Assembly: GCF_029894125.1 (NCBI RefSeq)
Contig: NZ_JARXYZ010000041.1
Coordinates: 1-64,000 of the forward strand
Source of the DNA: Kitasatospora sp. MAA19
GTDB taxonomy: Bacteria > Actinomycetota > Actinomycetes > Streptomycetales > Streptomycetaceae
Direction of reading: 5' to 3'
DNA: 64,000 bases
Numbering within the stretch: the stretch's first letter is position 1; the number at the start of each line of letters is the position of its first letter. A model generated the notes under the pieces. The model saw only the letters and a program-made list of their open reading frames with translations. It did no database searches and had not been told where the DNA came from. A program made the translations under genes and the position numbers. Shown in pieces: positions 63,425-64,000 of this stretch.

Positions 63425-64000
63425 CTACCCGAGGTTCTCCGCGACGTGGATGAGTTCCTGGTCCGAGAGTCGTGGGGGGCCGCCGGTGGTGACGACGAAG
63501 GTGTAGGTCCCGTCCGACCATGTCAGCGAACGGGGCCCGTCATGAGGATCCGGTTGCGTGATGGTCGCAGGGTGGCCCTTGACGCCGGTGGCCCGCCCGG
63601 TCGGTGGTGTGCTGTTCCGGAGAGTCTGGCTGATGATCAGGGACCCCTGTTCAGGGTCCGTTCCCAGCCGGTATCCGCTGGCCCAGGCCGGGGTGTCGGT
63701 CGGGAGCGGGGCCAGGCCGGGCAACTCGACCATCCTGCCCGCAGGATAGGGGTAGTAGTTCTCCGGCAGGAACGCGGGCCGGAGAAGGTTGCGCTCGTCG
63801 AAGTGGATGACGGGCTTGCCTGTGGCGTCGTTCAGCGCCCTGGTCCCGAGCGGTCTGTTCAGGTGGGTTGTGATCCGTCCGATGCCGCCTGGGTCGCAGA
63901 ACCCCGGGGGGACGGTGTGCCGCAGGGAGACCTTTACTGTGCCGGCGGTCTCGCGGGCCACGAGTTCGGGCTGCTTCTCACAACCCCAGCCGATGCTGAG
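63425..64000 (-). CDS. Hypothetical protein, 5' end outside window
   Basis: 192 codons are visible on the complement, open to the window edge. Strand-rich sequence (TVKVSLRHTVPPGFCDPGGI; GYRLGTDPEQGSLIISQTLR; WSDGTYTFVVTTGG) ending LSDQELIHVAENLG. This pattern suggests an exported, membrane-anchored sensor-type protein; the TM or signal region would be upstream. The family is not identified. Confidence 0.6.
   Translation of the reverse strand, partial: LSIGWGCEKQPELVARETAGTVKVSLRHTVPPGFCDPGGIGRITTHLNRPLGTRALNDATGKPVIHFDERNLLRPAFLPENYYPYPAGRMVELPGLAPLPTDTPAWASGYRLGTDPEQGSLIISQTLRNSTPPTGRATGVKGHPATITQPDPHDGPRSLTWSDGTYTFVVTTGGPPRLSDQELIHVAENLG

Overview
The window is very GC-rich actinobacterial DNA, most likely Streptomyces or a close relative. 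This rests on GTG/TTG starts, ATGA and GTGA gene overlaps, RsbW-like ATPases, a DUF2637 protein, a large type I PKS and the style of the type I-E CRISPR repeat. Many insertion-sequence remnants and broken genes suggest an accessory region such as a chromosome arm, genomic island or large plasmid; that is inference.

1-15.7 kb: three IPT/TIG-repeat proteins surround a stand-alone ketosynthase, a KS-AT-DH-ER-KR-ACP polyketide synthase and an RsbW-like ATPase. A decayed IS21 transposase, an internally deleted ISAs1 transposase and a small secreted protein with a terminator hairpin in its leader follow.

15.7-31.5 kb: a mobile-DNA zone. It holds an IS3 fragment, a second RsbW-like ATPase, a large protein with two predicted winged helices (possibly a plasmid initiator), a DUF2637-type membrane protein, a deleted IS630, a tyrosine recombinase beside a strong palindrome, a flavoprotein, an XRE regulator cut off by an IS982 fragment, and an intact IS982 whose outer inverted repeats enclose an extra nucleoside-deoxyribosyltransferase-like gene.

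31.5-59.3 kb: dispersed type I-E CRISPR arrays, all in one orientation (crRNA transcribed leftwards). The main array has 33 repeats. A second good array has 7 repeats, two small arrays have 4 each, and there are degenerate two- to three-repeat remnants and one lone repeat. Four arrays keep a related leader. No cas gene is recognisable in the window. Between the arrays lie genes of kinds often linked to defence: a DnaQ-like exonuclease, a DndB-like protein, an HNH nuclease with a MazG-like pyrophosphohydrolase, an AbiEii-type nucleotidyltransferase with an unrecognised partner, a DUF6879-STAND-TPR fusion and a coiled-coil SF1 helicase. A PQQ-type propeller, a NUDIX/XRE operon, a cassette of tiny overlapping genes, a toxin-antitoxin-like pair and several pseudogenes are interspersed.

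59.3-64 kb: a leftward operon encoding a WXG100-like protein, a DUF1023-type alpha/beta hydrolase and two related lipoprotein-type proteins, then a gene-poor gap and a protein that runs off the window edge.

The most notable content is the CRISPR archipelago with candidate defence genes between arrays. Three large genes (DndB-like, helicase, STAND) carry single-base frameshifts or readthrough tails that should be checked against raw reads.
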